From: Cycas panzhihuaensis
Lineage: Eukaryota > Cycadophyta
NCBI GenBank assembly: GCA_023213395.1
Contig: CM041465.1
Coordinates: forward strand, 92,697,741-92,761,740
Direction: 5' to 3'
Length of the DNA stretch: 64,000 nt
Both the position numbers and the translations under genes were made by a program. The notes under the pieces were generated by a model that saw only the letters and a list, made by a program, of their open reading frames with translations, was not told the origin of the DNA and made no database searches. This document shows, piece by piece, positions 51,972 through 63,135 of the stretch; the stretch's first letter is position 1; each line of letters opens with the position of its first letter.

Positions 51972-52433
51972 ATGGAGAGAAGATGGTGCGGAATCTGCAA
52001 GAGAGGAAACCACTATACGTGGGAATGTTACCATAAGAATCCAGTAAAAAAATCTTTCTATCAAAAGAAAAAAAATTCTTCTTTCAAACAATATAAAAAA
52101 AAGACAAAGCCAATTCGCTATCATTTGTGTTCAAGATGGGGGCATTTCAAGACAGATTGTCCACTGCAGAAGCAAGGGAAAGATTACATCTGTGAAGAAT
52201 GTGGGCCAGCAGACCATGAATGGGCAAATTGTCCAAAGAATGCTAGTCTGAAAGTGCAAACTTTAAATCTGGCTACAAAAATTCCAGATAAGGAACAACC
52301 AGTATATATTCAAACAAGAAGCGGAAAGGTCATAGACATAGCAAGTAGCGAGAACTTTCTGGATCCAGTAGTGGAAAAAGAAAGATTACAAGAGGCCGTC
52401 AAAGTTATACAAGAGGCCACAAGGACTGTGTAG
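51972..52433 (+). pseudogene. Zinc-knuckle part of gypsy gag
   Basis: Contains three knuckle-like motifs: CGICKRGNHYTWEC (C-X2-C-X4-H-X4-C intact), HLCSRWGHFKTDC (first Cys replaced) and CEECGPADHEWANC (intact). Lys-rich spacers (KKKNSSFKQYKKKTK) lie between them. A C-terminal part QPVYIQTRSGKVID leads toward the protease. Three knuckles are more than the one or two usual in plant gypsy gags. The motif set would bind packaged RNA. It is separated from the gag core by a frameshift and from the protease by a TAG at 52431-52433. Confidence 0.85.
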
Positions 52434-52442
52434 CTAGATGAA

Positions 52443-52990
52443 TTGGAACAAGCAAACCAATTCAAAGGACAAGTGTACCAAAGGCGACCACCAGTATATG
52501 AAGAACAATTGGACAAGAACCCTTGGCAGAAATTGCGAGAGATGAAGGAGTTGTTAGTGGAATCAGGTATATCTATTACTATAACTGTTATCTTTAAATG
52601 GTGGGAAGTTGGTTATTTTTTAGATTACATGGAAAGGGCAGTGTTGCGAGCTACGAAGATGGATGTAATCAATCCAAGAGTTCCAACGATTCTGTTTGGA
52701 ACACTGTAGAACAGTAGTAGATGGTGGATCAAGAGTGAATGTGCTCCCTGAATCCACATGAATTTCACTGGGACGGCCGAAATTGGTTTCCCCAGATTAT
52801 GCAATATGATTAGCCAACCAATTGCAAGTTTGACCGATGAGATCTTTGATGAACATTCTAGTAACGGTGGCAGGAATCACGATTTGCTTAGATTTTGCAG
52901 TTGTAAGAATGCAGGATCACAATAAAACATATCCTGCACTCTTAGGATGACCATGGCTGTTGGCAACAGAAGCTTTGTAAGATTGGGGAA
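52443..52990 (+). pseudogene. Protease of the large gypsy
   Basis: The frame at 52443-52709 gives a pre-protease segment (DKNPWQKLREMKELLVESGI). After a stop and frame change the aspartic protease reads TVVDGGSRVNVLPEST (DGGS in place of DSGA/T), SLGRPKLVSPDYA and ITICLDFAVV. The second block TYPALLG*PWLLATEA corresponds to the -LLGRPWL- of gypsy proteases, with TGA for Arg. Several stops lie in 150 codons, so it is inactive. Confidence 0.78.
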
Positions 52991-52992
52991 AG

Positions 52993-53598
52993 TTGACCTT
53001 TACTTTATATTCTGCAGGAAAAAAAGTTGTATTGCCTCTTTGCTCAGATGGACCAAACATTGAAAAGGTAGAAGATGAAGATAAATTGTTCTCAACAACT
53101 GCATCAATGGCTACAACAATAACTCCTTGTTCGGAAACAGCATTTCAGGCCCTGAAAACCCCTCTACAAATCGCAAGCAAGGCTTCATCTACATATTTGC
53201 TGGATTGGTTGCAATCCACTTGGGAAGAAACAGGAGAAAAATCCTTAAGATGTTATCTTATGGAATTGTGTCCAAATGAAATTGAACCAAGTGGAAAAGG
53301 TAACATTGTAATGAAGAATTCAAAAGAAGATGTTGTAATTTCCTCTCTTAATAAAATTCAACACAATTGCCTGTATGATTTGTCTGGTAATGTGGCAGTA
53401 AAAAATTGTTTGATTAAACAAAAAAATGTCTCCTTTGTAGAAAAGGAAAATGGTTGTCAATCAAATCAGGAAGAAATAAGGAACTTTCCACAAACATATT
53501 CTGTTACAGAATATGGATATAAGGAAATTTGTGAAGCATCAGCCTATGAATTAAACCTGGTGGGAAAAGCGATTACAAGGGAGAAAACTCCAACTTAA
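52993..53598 (+). pseudogene. Long protease-RT linker, unrecognised
   Basis: An uninterrupted frame of 201 residues between protease and RT. It starts MTFTLYSAGKKVVLPLCSDG and shows Ser/Thr-rich and Asn/Lys-rich parts, for example KNSKEDVVISSLNK and CLYDLSGNVAVKNC. I recognise no domain, and it has no signal peptide or membrane segment. The end (LVGKAITREKTPT) is followed after a frameshift by the start of RT. Its openness, unlike its broken neighbours, is notable, but its length is within what one relaxed frame can show. Confidence 0.5.
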
Positions 53599-53599
53599 A

Positions 53600-54096
53600 T
53601 CAATTAATGTTGGAACAGAAGGAAATCCAAAATGGATACAAATAGATGATTACTGGGAGCTCGGGATAATGCAAAAAGCAACATCTCTCTTTTGTGAATT
53701 CAAGGATGTTTTTGCATAGTCTTATAAGGACTTGAAGGGAATCCCTCCAGAAGTGGGTGAGCATAAAATAGAATTAATGGAAAATGTAAGACCAGTAAGA
53801 CAAAGACATTATAGGATGAACCCACATTATAAGGAATGAGTAGAGATGGAGTTGGATAAGCTGTTGGAAGTTGGCTATATCTTTGAAGTAGAAAACAACG
53901 AATAGGTCAGCCCAATAGTGGTGGTGCCCAAGAAGAACGAGAAACTTCGCATATGCGTCGATTACAGGGCTTTAAATAAATCCACAAAGAAAGATCCATT
54001 CCCTATTCCATTCACAAAAGATGTGTTGGAGAAGGTGGCAGAGCATGAAATATTTTCATTCAGAGTTTGCTTCAGTGGATACAATCAAGTCCAGAT
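53600..54096 (+). pseudogene. Reverse transcriptase, part 1, of the large gypsy
   Basis: The frame reads NPKWIQIDDYWELGIMQKAT, EFKDVFA*SYKDLKGIPPEV (stop for Trp), HKIELMENVRPVRQRHYRMN, then VSPIVVVPKKNEKLRICVDY (RT fingers) and RALNKSTKKDPFPIPFTKDV. It ends with FRVCFSGYNQVQIA, where Arg-Val-Cys replaces the usual LD at the first catalytic Asp. The copia LTR interrupts at 54097. The frame resumes at 61346 with IIVEDQLKTTFIT. Confidence 0.9.
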
Positions 54097-54648
54097 TGCG
54101 AAAAGAGGCTAGATGGCCTCAACAGTCCCTAGATCTAGAAACTAGGATCACTCTAGTTCTAGTTGCAAAAATACAAACAAGTATAATAATCTCAAGGTAA
54201 AGAGAAAGCAAAGAGACAAAACATGAATGAAGGAGCAAGAGAAAATGATACCCAATATATGGAGTTGGAATTGGTCCAACCTCCAAAGAATGAACATTTT
54301 GATTAGCAAACTGACAACATAACAATACAGCTCCAACTCTCTTATGAGACAATGAGAAGAGGTCTCATTATATAGAGTGAAATGAGAGACCTAAGGCCTT
54401 GGATGTTTGACAAGTGTCAAACATCCAAGATACATGCCTTGCATGTTGGACATGTGTCCTTTTGGGCTCTTATGTGAGCAAAAATGCATGAGGGTCCATT
54501 TGACCCTTTAGTGACAACGTTGTGTCACTAGAAAGAATGTGGGTGTGCACTTTATCACTTAAGTGATAAGTCACCCCTAAAGTAAAAGTACACATATTAC
54601 ATGAAAATAAAAGTACATTATCTTAACATGTAAACATAAGGTTTAACA
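54097..54648 (-). repeat. 3' LTR of the 54-61 kb copia
   Basis: 552 bp, TGCGAAAAGAGG to GTTTAACA on the plus strand. Contains TTATATAGAG (promoter-like on the plus strand text) and short inverted stretches such as TTGACAAGTGTCAA. Next to it the minus strand has AAGGGG (54654-54649), the PPT. Confidence 0.93.
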
Positions 54649-54659
54649 CCCCTTCATCG

Positions 54660-56300
54660 CTTACAATGTTAAGTCAGACACCAAGACCATCTCTGAATTT
54701 TACAAACTTTTCTCTACCAAGAGGCTTGGTAAAGATGTCTACTGTCTGCTCCTCTGTTGGTCTGTACTGGAGGTTGATCTCACCATTCTGAACATGCTCC
54801 CTGATGAAGTGATGGTGAACCTCGATGTGTTTTGTTCGCGCATGAAAGACTGGATTCTTAGCTAACTTGAGCACATTTTGATTATCGCAATGTATCCTGG
54901 TGGGGTGACCCTACTCAAGTCCAAGTTCCCCAAGAATCCGTCGTAGCCAGATAGCCTCACAAGGCTACCGATGCAGCTTTGTACTACTGCCTTGATGGAG
55001 GACAAGGTAACATTTGGTTGCTTCTTGCAACTCCACGAAACAACTGCTAAACCAAGGGAAAAACAGTATCCCGAGGTTGATTTCCTACTATCTTGGCAAC
55101 CTACCCAATCAGAGTCTAAGAACCCTTCCAGAGTGAAGTTCTCATTATATGCATACTCAAGGCCATGCTGCAATGTGCCTTTGATGTACTTAAGTATGCA
55201 TTTGGCTGCATTCCAGTGTATCTGATTGGGTTGAGACATGTAACGTGAGCAAATCCCAACAGCAAATGAAATATCTGATCGAGTATTGGTGAGATAAATG
55301 AGACTCCCAATCAACTGCCAGTAAAGTGTGGGATCTACTGGTGCAGCTTCCTCATTGAGAGTAAGCTTAGATCCATTCTCCATAGGTGTAGGCGTTGTTT
55401 TGCAGTTGTGCATCCTGAACCGCTGCAAAATGTCCCAAGAATATTTCGCTTAGGAGATGAAGATATAGCCTCGCTGTTGCCATATCTCAAAGCCTAAAAA
55501 ATAATGGAGAAGTCCAAGATCTGTTATCTCGAAACTTCTCTTCAAATCATCTTGGAGAATGTGAATTATCTTAGTGTCACTACCAGTGATCACTAAGTCA
55601 TCTACATACAAGGCAACAAAAATTACATGGTTCTTTTCATTTTTTATATACAGATTAGGATCTAAGGTAGATCGATGAAACCCATGTCTCAAGAAGTAGT
55701 CATCGATCTTCGAGTACCATGCCCTTGGAGCTTGCTTCAAGCCATATAATGCATTTTTTAGGCGATATACAAAATGCTCTTTGCCTTGTATTTTGTAACT
55801 GGGAGGTTGCTCCAAATATACCTCTTCCTGAATATCGCCATTAAGAAAGGCGCTCTTCACGTCCATCTGGTAAACAGGTCATTTGCATTGAGTAGCTAAG
55901 GCCAAGAGAAGTCTGATGGTATTCATGTTCGCCACTGGTGCAAAAGTTTCTTCATAATCTATGCCTTCTTTTTGTTTAAATCCTTTTGTGACAAGGCATG
56001 CTTTCTGCCTTTTAAGTGAATCATCAGAATAGAATTTGGTCTTGTAGACCTATTTGCAACTGATTGCCTGTTTGTGTTTAGGCAATTCAACCAAATTCCA
56101 AGTACCATTCTTTTCAATAGAATCGAGTTCTTTATCCATGGCAGCCTTCCAATTTTCATTTTTAGAAGCCTCCTCAAAAGTGGAATGCTCATCAACACAA
56201 AGCACTTCAGCCATAAGTGCATAATTGGTTTCTTCTTGGATATTTAGATGGACGTTTTCCTTCAATAATGTGACCGTCCTGAACTGTTTGTGAGTACCAT
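54660..56300 (-). pseudogene. Reverse transcriptase and RNase H of the 54-61 kb copia
   Basis: RT starts near 56265: [80 protein letters not shown] follows, then VALYVDDLVITGSD with YVDD intact (55866-55450). TPTPMENGSKLTLNEE, GSLIYLTNTRSDISFAVGIC and FLDSDWVGCQDSRKSTSGYC lead into RNase H (55428-54862), where LSSIKAVVQSCI has lost the usual Glu of T-AEY. It closes with KNPVFHARTKHIEVHHHFIR and TVDIFTKPLGREKF. Few stops remain (for example TAG after AISCK and TAA before AKYS). Confidence 0.92.
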
Positions 56301-57560
56301 TTGGGTAACTTTTGAATTGAAGTTACTTGAACCTCAAGATCTTCTGGTGTAAGTGGTTGGTCAACAGAAGATGTGCTTGGATCAAGTGGAGCAAATTCAA
56401 TTGAAGTAGACAGTCCAGCTAGTGCAGATGATGAACATGGTGTAGAGGATTAAGAGGGAAGGAAGGCCTCAACAATCTTCTTACCTTTGTCAATGGGAGG
56501 TTGCATGGATGATGTTTGCACCTCCTTGTGATCTTCTTTAGCAAAGATGACATTTCTTGAGAGATGCATTTTCTTCTCTATAGGATCATACAACTTGTAG
56601 GCTTTGTTGTGAATGGCATACCCTACAAAGACGCATTTTAGACTATGTTTGTCTAATTTTTTCCTTTGCTGATCGGGAATGTGCATATAAGTAGTGCACC
56701 CAAAAGTCCTCAAATGGCTGACAGTAGGCTTTTTGCTAGACCATGCCTCCTCGGGTGTCATGTTAGTGACTGCTGTAGTAGGACTGCGATTGGCCACATA
56801 GGCAGCTGTGTGAAATGCTTACCTTGAAGAAGCTCGAGTGAGTCCTTGTGCATGCATCACAGCTTTGGCTTTATTGGCCAAAGTTCTGTTTATCTGTTCG
56901 GAGACTCCATTTTGTAGAGGAGTGTGAGGTATCGTCAGTTGTCTCCGAATGCCGTTATCCTTGCAGTATTGGATGAATTCATTTGATGTAAATTCACCTC
57001 AATTATACATCTCCGAATGTTTTGATTGAATGGCCAGACTCATTTTCCACTTCAAGCTTGAATTCTTTAAACTTGGAAAATGCTTCAGATTTGTGTTTGA
57101 TGAAATAAACCCAAACTTTGTGAGAAAAGTTATCAATGAAGGAGATGTAATACAAAGCTCCTCCAAAAGATGATGTGGACATAGGTCCACACAAATCCGA
57201 ATGTACTAGCTATAGAGGATGTGATGCACGCTACGCTTTGCCTTTAGGGAAAGGCAAGCGATGCTGAGTTCTCATAATGCACGCTTCACAAAGACATTTT
57301 GTTCCATAGATCTTTGGAAGCCCATGTACCATGTTCTTGTTGATCATCTGCCTCAAATTGTCTAAGCTCAAATGGCCTAGACGTTGATGCCAAAGTTGCA
57401 TCTTGGAAAAGTAAGGAGTGACAATGGAACCAGAGTAAGCAGAATCAAGTGTTATATTATTTGCATCCAACTTGTAGAGGCCTTGATCCTCATAGCCAAC
57501 AGCTACTACTTGGTCTTCTTTGTCACCGATTATACATTTCCCGTTTTGGAACAATACCCA
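56301..57560 (-). pseudogene. GAG-pre-integrase and integrase of the 54-61 kb copia
   Basis: From 57554: a leader stretch, then LWHQRLGHLSLDNLRQMINK and CLCEACIMRTQHRLPFPKGK. The core reads DLCGPMSTSSFGGALYYISF, IDNFSHKVWVYFIKHKSEAF (57194-57003). A break around the second Asp follows; ANRSPTTAVTNMTPEEAWSS and FGCTTYMHIPDQQRKKLDKH come in the frame 56797-56450, with KAYKLYDPIEKKMHLSRNVI. The end carries an acidic, Ser-rich linker toward RT. The catalytic Glu region (56990-56810) is present but in shifted frames. Confidence 0.9.
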
Positions 57561-57930
57561 TCTGTTGCTTGTCCAACTTGCTAATAGATAGTAAATTTTT
57601 GTTCATTGAAAGTATTAAATAGGCATTGCCATCGGGAAATGAGGAGGAAGGATTTGATAAAGAAGAAAATGGAGTTATTGTGCCTACTCCAGAAATTTTG
57701 ATAGATTGATTATTCCCAAAGGTCACTAATTGACCTTTGCCTTCCTTGATGTTGGTGAGGAGCTTTTCACTTCCAATCATGTGTTGTAAAGCTCCAGAAT
57801 CAATAATCCAAGTTTCATCAACCTTGGATGTCTGATATGCACAAAACAGTTTGTCTTCATCTGCAAACTGATTAGAGTGGCGTTGATTTCCACCTCTGAA
57901 ACCCCCCTTTCTCTTTGACCTCCTCAATAG
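57523..57930 (-). pseudogene. Protease of the 54-61 kb copia
   Basis: An open frame of 134 residues. RRSKRKGGFRGGNQRHSNQF is the end of the nucleocapsid region. ETWIIDSGALQHMIGSEKLL carries the intact DSG active site, and VTFGNNQSIKISGVGTI and SMNKNLLSISKLDKQ complete the retropepsin-like pattern. In copia elements this releases Gag, integrase and RT from the polyprotein. It is separated from gag by a stop and frameshift at about 58007-57930. Confidence 0.88.
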
Positions 57931-58006
57931 GCACCTCGATTTGGTCGAGGGGGTTCTTCTTCTTCTTGTTGTTGTTCTTGAAACCGCTAGTATTCTTGGC
58001 GACTTG

Positions 58007-58820
58007 CTATCGTTGGCGTAGATCTGCTTGCTTTTTCCGACAATCAGGTGCTATGTGGCCAGGTTTGCCATAATAATGACATACAACATTGGTCCTTGAA
58101 GACCCAATGTTCATGTTTCCAAACTGCTTTGAAAGTGCAGGTTTGGGTTGTTGCTTGGCCTTTGAATTGGTCGTGAATGCACCTGATGTAGATGGTTTCT
58201 CGTCATTATCCTTAGTGTAGATTTGTTCTTCTTGAAGTAGCAGATTTTTAAATTCGTTAAATGTCATAGTTTCGAGAGAACCATCTCTTGTAGTAGACGA
58301 AATGAAGCCATTGTGGTCTTTCGGTAAGGCTTTGGTGATGGATGTGATCAATTCATCCCTTGTAGCTGGACTTCCAAGTGTATTCAGTTCATTACATACC
58401 TCCTTGATGGAGGAAAGAAAAGCCAACATGGGCTTGATAAACTTAACAGAATACAATTTTGCCTTAACCATTAAAATGTGAGCTTGATCTCGCCTTTCAT
58501 ACAATGAAGACAAAGTGTCCCAAACTTCCTTAGAAGTTTTAGCACCATCAATATTCTGATCTACATGCACATCAACAATCATGTGAAGGAATGCCAAAGC
58601 AATTTCATCTTTGGCTTCCCAAGCAGCAAGCAAAGCATCATCAGGTTGCACAGCAACATTTCCATTGGTAACAGGTGCTGGTCGAGGTAATCTCTCAAAA
58701 ACATAACTCTAAAATTCGTTCATGATTAGCAAGTTTTGAGTGAGTCTCTTCCATTCTTGATAATTATCTTGTCCTGTTAACTGAATGGTACACGCATTTA
58801 GCATGTTTATGGTAGCCATG
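58007..58820 (-). pseudogene. Gag of the 54-61 kb copia
   Basis: The ATG at 58820-58818 begins MATINMLNACTIQLTGQDNY, the standard opening, leading to WKRLTQNLLIMNEF and a stop (TAG). The frame then stays open from 58651: DDALLAAWEAKDEIALAFLH, SKEVWDTLSSLYERRDQAHI, KFIKPMLAFLSSIKEVCNEL, TMTFNEFKNLLLQEEQIYTK. The knuckle CHYYGKPGHIAPDC has its second Cys replaced by Tyr. The frame ends RKKQADLRQR with a stop at 58007. Apart from the early stop and the Cys change, gag is close to intact. Confidence 0.9.
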
Positions 58821-60778
58821 TTTCAGTTTATAAAAGCTTGAAGCTAGCAGATAACTTGGAAACTCAAAGCTTTCATCGCTTAAGTTCCACCTTCTAACGA
58901 AACCAACAGTCCTGATCTTACTAGAAGATCCAACAACTGAATGGAATGATGAGGGGTGGAGGACTAGGCTATGGAGTTGGTCCAACTTGATCTTATAGAG
59001 GAGATCCAATAGGTAGCCAAGTTAAATCTAAGACAAAGCAGGTAGGGTTGATCTGCATGGATGTACTATGATTTCCCTATGATTCACAGCCCCAATAACA
59101 CCCTTTTCGAACCTCCTTTCTCTCAAGCAACCTTAATTGTCATGCACTGACCGTATGGTCAGTTGGTCCCCTAGGGAATGCACCAAGCTTAAGGTTAATT
59201 TAGAGGTAAGGTTTGAACCTTTTTCGAGCCTCTCCAACAGATTTTAAGTCACTTTTTAGCAGATTTTAAAGTGGACTTAGGTTTCTTTTTGTTTGGAAAA
59301 TGTACTTATGAAAATGCTTTGATTAAGCTTTTACAATAAGAGTGGCTTCAAGAGGAAGCAATGTAAGTACATGAATATGAACAGTTGTAGTGTTTTTACA
59401 ATGAGCACTTTAATAAAAAATGTAGTGCTTTGTTGATCCAAGTAAGAAACCAAATGCTTGATTACAATAAGTTTTGCAAAGTACTTTTTGAAAAAAAGGC
59501 TTAAATCTTGAAAAAAGTAATGCAAAATTTGTGATGAAGATACAAGTGGGTTCCTTTTAATGCTGAAAAAGTGAAGGTAAGAGAACCACTTGCATGAAAA
59601 TGGACATCAAGCACCAAGTGTTGGGACTTTAAATTAGTCCCAACGATCAAAAGAAGAAGTGATTTTTATTAAGTACAAAGTGTTTTGAACCCTCTTTGAG
59701 ACTAAGGGTTACTAGGTCACCATGCAAGGTGCTTTGAATGTGTTAAAAAATTAGTGATAAATATCACTTTTTTGATATGAAAAACACTTAAAATCACTTC
59801 TCTTAAAGTCAATTAACACTTGTTCAAAAACCTTGAAAATGCCATAGAAGAGCTCAGATTCAATTCAGATGTAGCTTCAGAAAATAGCACTTTAAGTATA
59901 AAAATAACTCTTTAAGTATGAAAAACAACTGTCATAAAGTATGAAAACAACTCTTTAAGTATGAAAACACAGTTGTTTAAGTATGAAAACAGCTCTTTAA
60001 ATATGAAAAACAGCTGTCATAAAGTATGAAAACAGCTTTTAAGTATAAAAAACAGCTGTCATAAAGTATGAAAACAACTCTTTAAGTATGAAAACACAGC
60101 TGTTTAAGTATGAAAACAACTCTTTAAGTGTGAAAAATAGCTGTCATAAAGTATGAAAACAGCTCTTTAAGTATGAAAACAACTGTCATAAAGTATGAAA
60201 ACAACTCTTTAAGTAAGAAAACACAGCTGCTTAAGTATGAAAAGAACTCTTTAAGTATGAAAACCAGCAATTTTTTATGCTTTTTGAGTGGGATTTCAAG
60301 GCTAAAAATGCCCAGAAATTGATCCACAGCCTGCAAGAGGATTAATAACTTGAAACAAACTTCATTAAAGAGTTTCAGTGAGCTGCGTAATATGTCAGCA
60401 CCTGAACTATGAGAAGAAACAGCTCAGAAAATTGCTGTCCACCATGAGAAACGTGAGTACCTTGCTCAAAAACCTTGTAAAAAATCTAAAAAATAATTTC
60501 AGATTTAAGTATGGAAAGTTCCTCCTTTTAAACTACTCCAACAAAGCCTTGAACCTACATGCTGCACTCTTGATAAAAGTCTGAAAAAAAAATCAGATTT
60601 GAAATGTACTTGCTCCAGCTTGCAAATGTAGCTCCAAAAGCTTGAACCTGTAAAAAAAATCTTTAAAACAAACCTTGGATCGCCTTTGGAGTGCAAAGGT
60701 CGTCACCAAGGGTTTGTAGCTTTCTTCAAATCTCCTTGAGCAGCTGCAAACCAGAACAGAGGGAGCTAGTCTCCTCTT
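58821..60778 (-). other. Long 5' leader of the copia
   Basis: Nearly 2 kb lies between PBS and gag ATG, longer than in most copia elements. It includes the tandem repeat at 59889-60265. No coding domain is recognised; the open frame at 60124-60336 is made by the repeat. Confidence 0.75.
59889..60265. repeat. Minisatellite in the copia leader
   Basis: A 20-bp-class unit AAGTATGAAAACARCT(CTTT) is repeated about 18 times in variants (with CTCTTT, GTCATA or CAGCTGTT links). Longer periods of roughly 130 bp are visible, for example a block containing CAGCTGTCATAAAGTATG recurring near 60010, 60052 and 60140. CAGCTG sites make local palindromes. Unit copies differ by a few bases, so the array was not made very recently. 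Confidence 0.9.
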
Positions 60779-60790
60779 GCTCTGATACCA
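60779..60790 (-). promoter_or_regulatory. Primer binding site of the 54-61 kb copia
   Basis: TGGTATCAGAGC on the minus strand, a perfect tRNA-iMet complement, two bases from the LTR. Confidence 0.95.
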
Positions 60791-60792
60791 AA

Positions 60793-61345
60793 TGTGAAAA
60801 GAGGCTAGATGGTCTCAACAGTCCCTAGATCTGGAAACTAGGATCACTCTAGTTCTAGTTGTAGAAATACAAACAAGTATAATAATCTCAAGGTAAAGAG
60901 AAAGCAAAGAGACAAAACATGAATGAAGGAGCAAGAGAAAATGATACCCAATATGTAGAGTTAGAATTGGTCCAACCTCTAAAGAATGAACAGTTTGATT
61001 AGCAACCGACAAAGATAACAATACAGCTCCAACTCTCTTATGAGACAATGAGAAGAGGTCTCATTATATAGAGTGAAATAAGAGACCTAAGGCCTTGGAT
61101 GTTTGACAAGTGTCAAACATCCAAGATACATGCCTTGCATGTTGGACATGTGTCCTTTTGGGCTCTCATGTGAGCAAAAATGCATGAGGGTCCATTTGAC
61201 CCTTTAGTGACAACGTTGTGTCACTAGAAAGAATGTGAGTGTGCACTTTATCACTTAAGTGATAAGTCACCCCTAAAGTAAAAAGTACACATATTACATG
61301 AATATAAAAGTACATTATCTTAACATGTAAACATAAGGTTTAACA
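60793..61345 (-). repeat. 5' LTR of the 54-61 kb copia
   Basis: 553 bp, TGTGAAAAGAGG to GTTTAACA, pairing with 54097-54648. Most differences are C/T or A/G transitions. Confidence 0.95.
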
Positions 61346-62501
61346 CAAATCATAGTAGAAGATCAGTTAAAGACAACATTCATCACATAATGGGGCACTT
61401 ATGCCTACATGGTCATGCCATTTGGGCTGATAAATGCTCCTGCAACATTCTAGAGGATTATTCTAAAAATTTTCAAGGAGTTGCTAGGAAATGCAATTGA
61501 AGTGTTTTTAGATGATTGAACTTTGTACAGCCGATTACAAGACCATCTGCTCCAACTAAGGTTAATGCTGGAATTGTGTAGGGAAAATAGATTGTGCTTA
61601 AACCCTGATAAATGTACATTTATGGTACCATTTGGATCCTTGTTGGGACACATTGTCTCCAAGAAGGGATTGATGACAGACCTGGCTAAGGTAGAAGTGA
61701 TTTTGAAGTTTCCAGTACCATAAAACCCGAAAAATCTAAAGGGTTTTTTGGGTATGACTGGATATTACCAAAAATTCATAAAAGGGTATGCTCAGATAGC
61801 CTATCCCTTAGAGTCTTTGCTGAAAAAAATGATAAAATGGGAATGGACTATGCGGCAGCAACTATCTTTCGATGCTTTGAAGAAAAAGATAGTGGAAGCC
61901 CCTGTGCTTAAGTTTCCAGATTGGAACAAACTGTTCCATGTACATGTGGATGCATCACTATACGCCATTAGCTGTGTGTTGGCTCAACCAACAGATGAGA
62001 AAATCAATCTCCCCATTATTTTTGCCAACAGGAAGTTATCATATGTGGAACGTAACTATACAATTACAGAATGTGAAGGATTAGGCATGGTGTATGCCTT
62101 GCAAAAGTTTCGGTATTATTTGTTGGCAAATCCATTTGTGTTTTTTGTAGACCATCAAGCTTTGCAGTATTTAGTTAATAAACCAATCTTGTAGGGAAGA
62201 ATTAGTCGCTGGCTAATGTTATTTCAGGAATTTATGTTCAAGATTGTAGTTAAGAAAGGTGAAAAACATATTATACCAGATCAATTATCAAGAATAAAAG
62301 AAGGAGAATCAGGTGAAGGAGTGTTTGATGACTTTCCAGACCACAAATTGTTTTCAATTGAAGCCGTTCCAACTTGGTACGAGGGAATTGCAGAATATCT
62401 AACTACGGGACAAACACCTTGAGGGATGGAAAAGACAGAAAGAAGGAGTTTTATTAAGAAAACTTTTCCATTCCAACTGATAGGTGGTATACGTTGGATA
62501 T
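61346..62501 (+). pseudogene. Reverse transcriptase part 2 and RNase H of the large gypsy
   Basis: Resumes the frame cut at 54096: IIVEDQLKTTFIT, TYAYMVMPFGLINAPATF, a TAG, then AIEVFLDD with the catalytic DD followed by TGA. Next (61523-61723) come CRENRLCLNPDKCTFMVPFG and LGHIVSKKGLMTD. LKGFLGMTGYYQKFIKGYAQ follows in the frame 61748-62194. RNase H carries FHVHVDASLYAISCVLAQPT (Asp), RNYTITECEGLGMVYALQKF (Glu) and FVFFVDHQALQYLVNKPIL (Asp), then IIPDQLSRIKEGESGEG. The pre-integrase region to 62501 ends KKTFPFQL, where the solo LTR cuts in. Confidence 0.9.
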
Positions 62502-63135
62502 TGTGACAACAACTATGGGGCTAAAATTATGGCATGTTTTCGACGCGGTTTCCCCCCCAAATCTTTTTCGGGGAGTTCTAAGGGGGGTGGGAGCCCCCCT
62601 TGGCCGGGGGGTGTGAGGGACGTAAAACGCCCCTCGTTAGGTAGGGGTTTGGGGGCAATAGCCCCCGACCCAAAAAATTAGCCATGTAAAGCATATTAAA
62701 ATGTAAAGAGAATGAGGGTCGTTCGATACAAATACCCTAGATTCTACGGTTGAGATTTAGGTCTTGGATGTTCCTCTCATGTAGCCTGTTTTAGGGCTTT
62801 TCTTATTATGTTGTAATGTAATGCAATATACTGTGATGAGGGCTAAATGGTCGTTGTTCCCGAGAGCACTCACCATCGAAATGTCTTGCTTTCTCCACTC
62901 TACAGCAATAAAGATTGATACCTTTTCTATGTGGATGATTCCCTAGCACACTACTAAGGTTTTACCACGTTATATCGGGTGCATATATGATATTTGGCTT
63001 TTATTTTCATGTTATTGTATAATCTCTGATTTTTAGAACTTGCATGTAATTTTAAGTTTCGATTTCTGTAGCTAGTTGTAAGAATGCAATAGATCTTGGT
63101 GGCGGTTAAAGGGTTGGGACTTTGTATTCTCAACA
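62502..63135 (+). mobile_element. TG...CA insert, probable solo LTR with GC-rich hairpins
   Basis: 634 bp, beginning TGTGACAACAAC and ending TTCTCAACA, placed between gypsy pre-integrase KKTFPFQL and its continuation LYKLGLDEVLRR. Unlike the AT-rich surroundings, it has a GC-rich core (62540-62675) with runs of C and G and a stem GGGTTTGGGGGC-AATA-GCCCCCGACCC (62645-62671). It has no coding capacity and no internal region, so an LTR left by LTR-LTR recombination is the best reading. Target duplication is not clean: GTATACGTTGGATA on the left and GTATGTTGTATA on the right. Strand is not fixed. Confidence 0.6.

Larger units (their letters stand above)
54097..61345 (-). mobile_element. Well-preserved copia retrotransposon nested in gypsy RT
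   Basis: A minus-strand Ty1/copia element of 7,249 bp. It has LTRs of 552 and 553 bp (about 3-4% apart by eye), PBS, PPT, and gag, protease, integrase, RT and RNase H in order. The flanks CAGAT and CAAAT are a target duplication with one change. It is the least diverged element in the window. The leader of almost 2 kb is long and contains a tandem repeat. Removing it restores the gypsy RT frame QVQIA to IIVEDQLKTTF. Confidence 0.95.

Noticed and set aside
59889-60265. CRISPR-like array
   Set aside because: Units are near-contiguous variants without distinct spacers of constant length, and the sequence is a plant retroelement leader.
60124-60336. 70-residue Leu/Phe-rich minus-strand frame
   Set aside because: Produced by the leader minisatellite unit.
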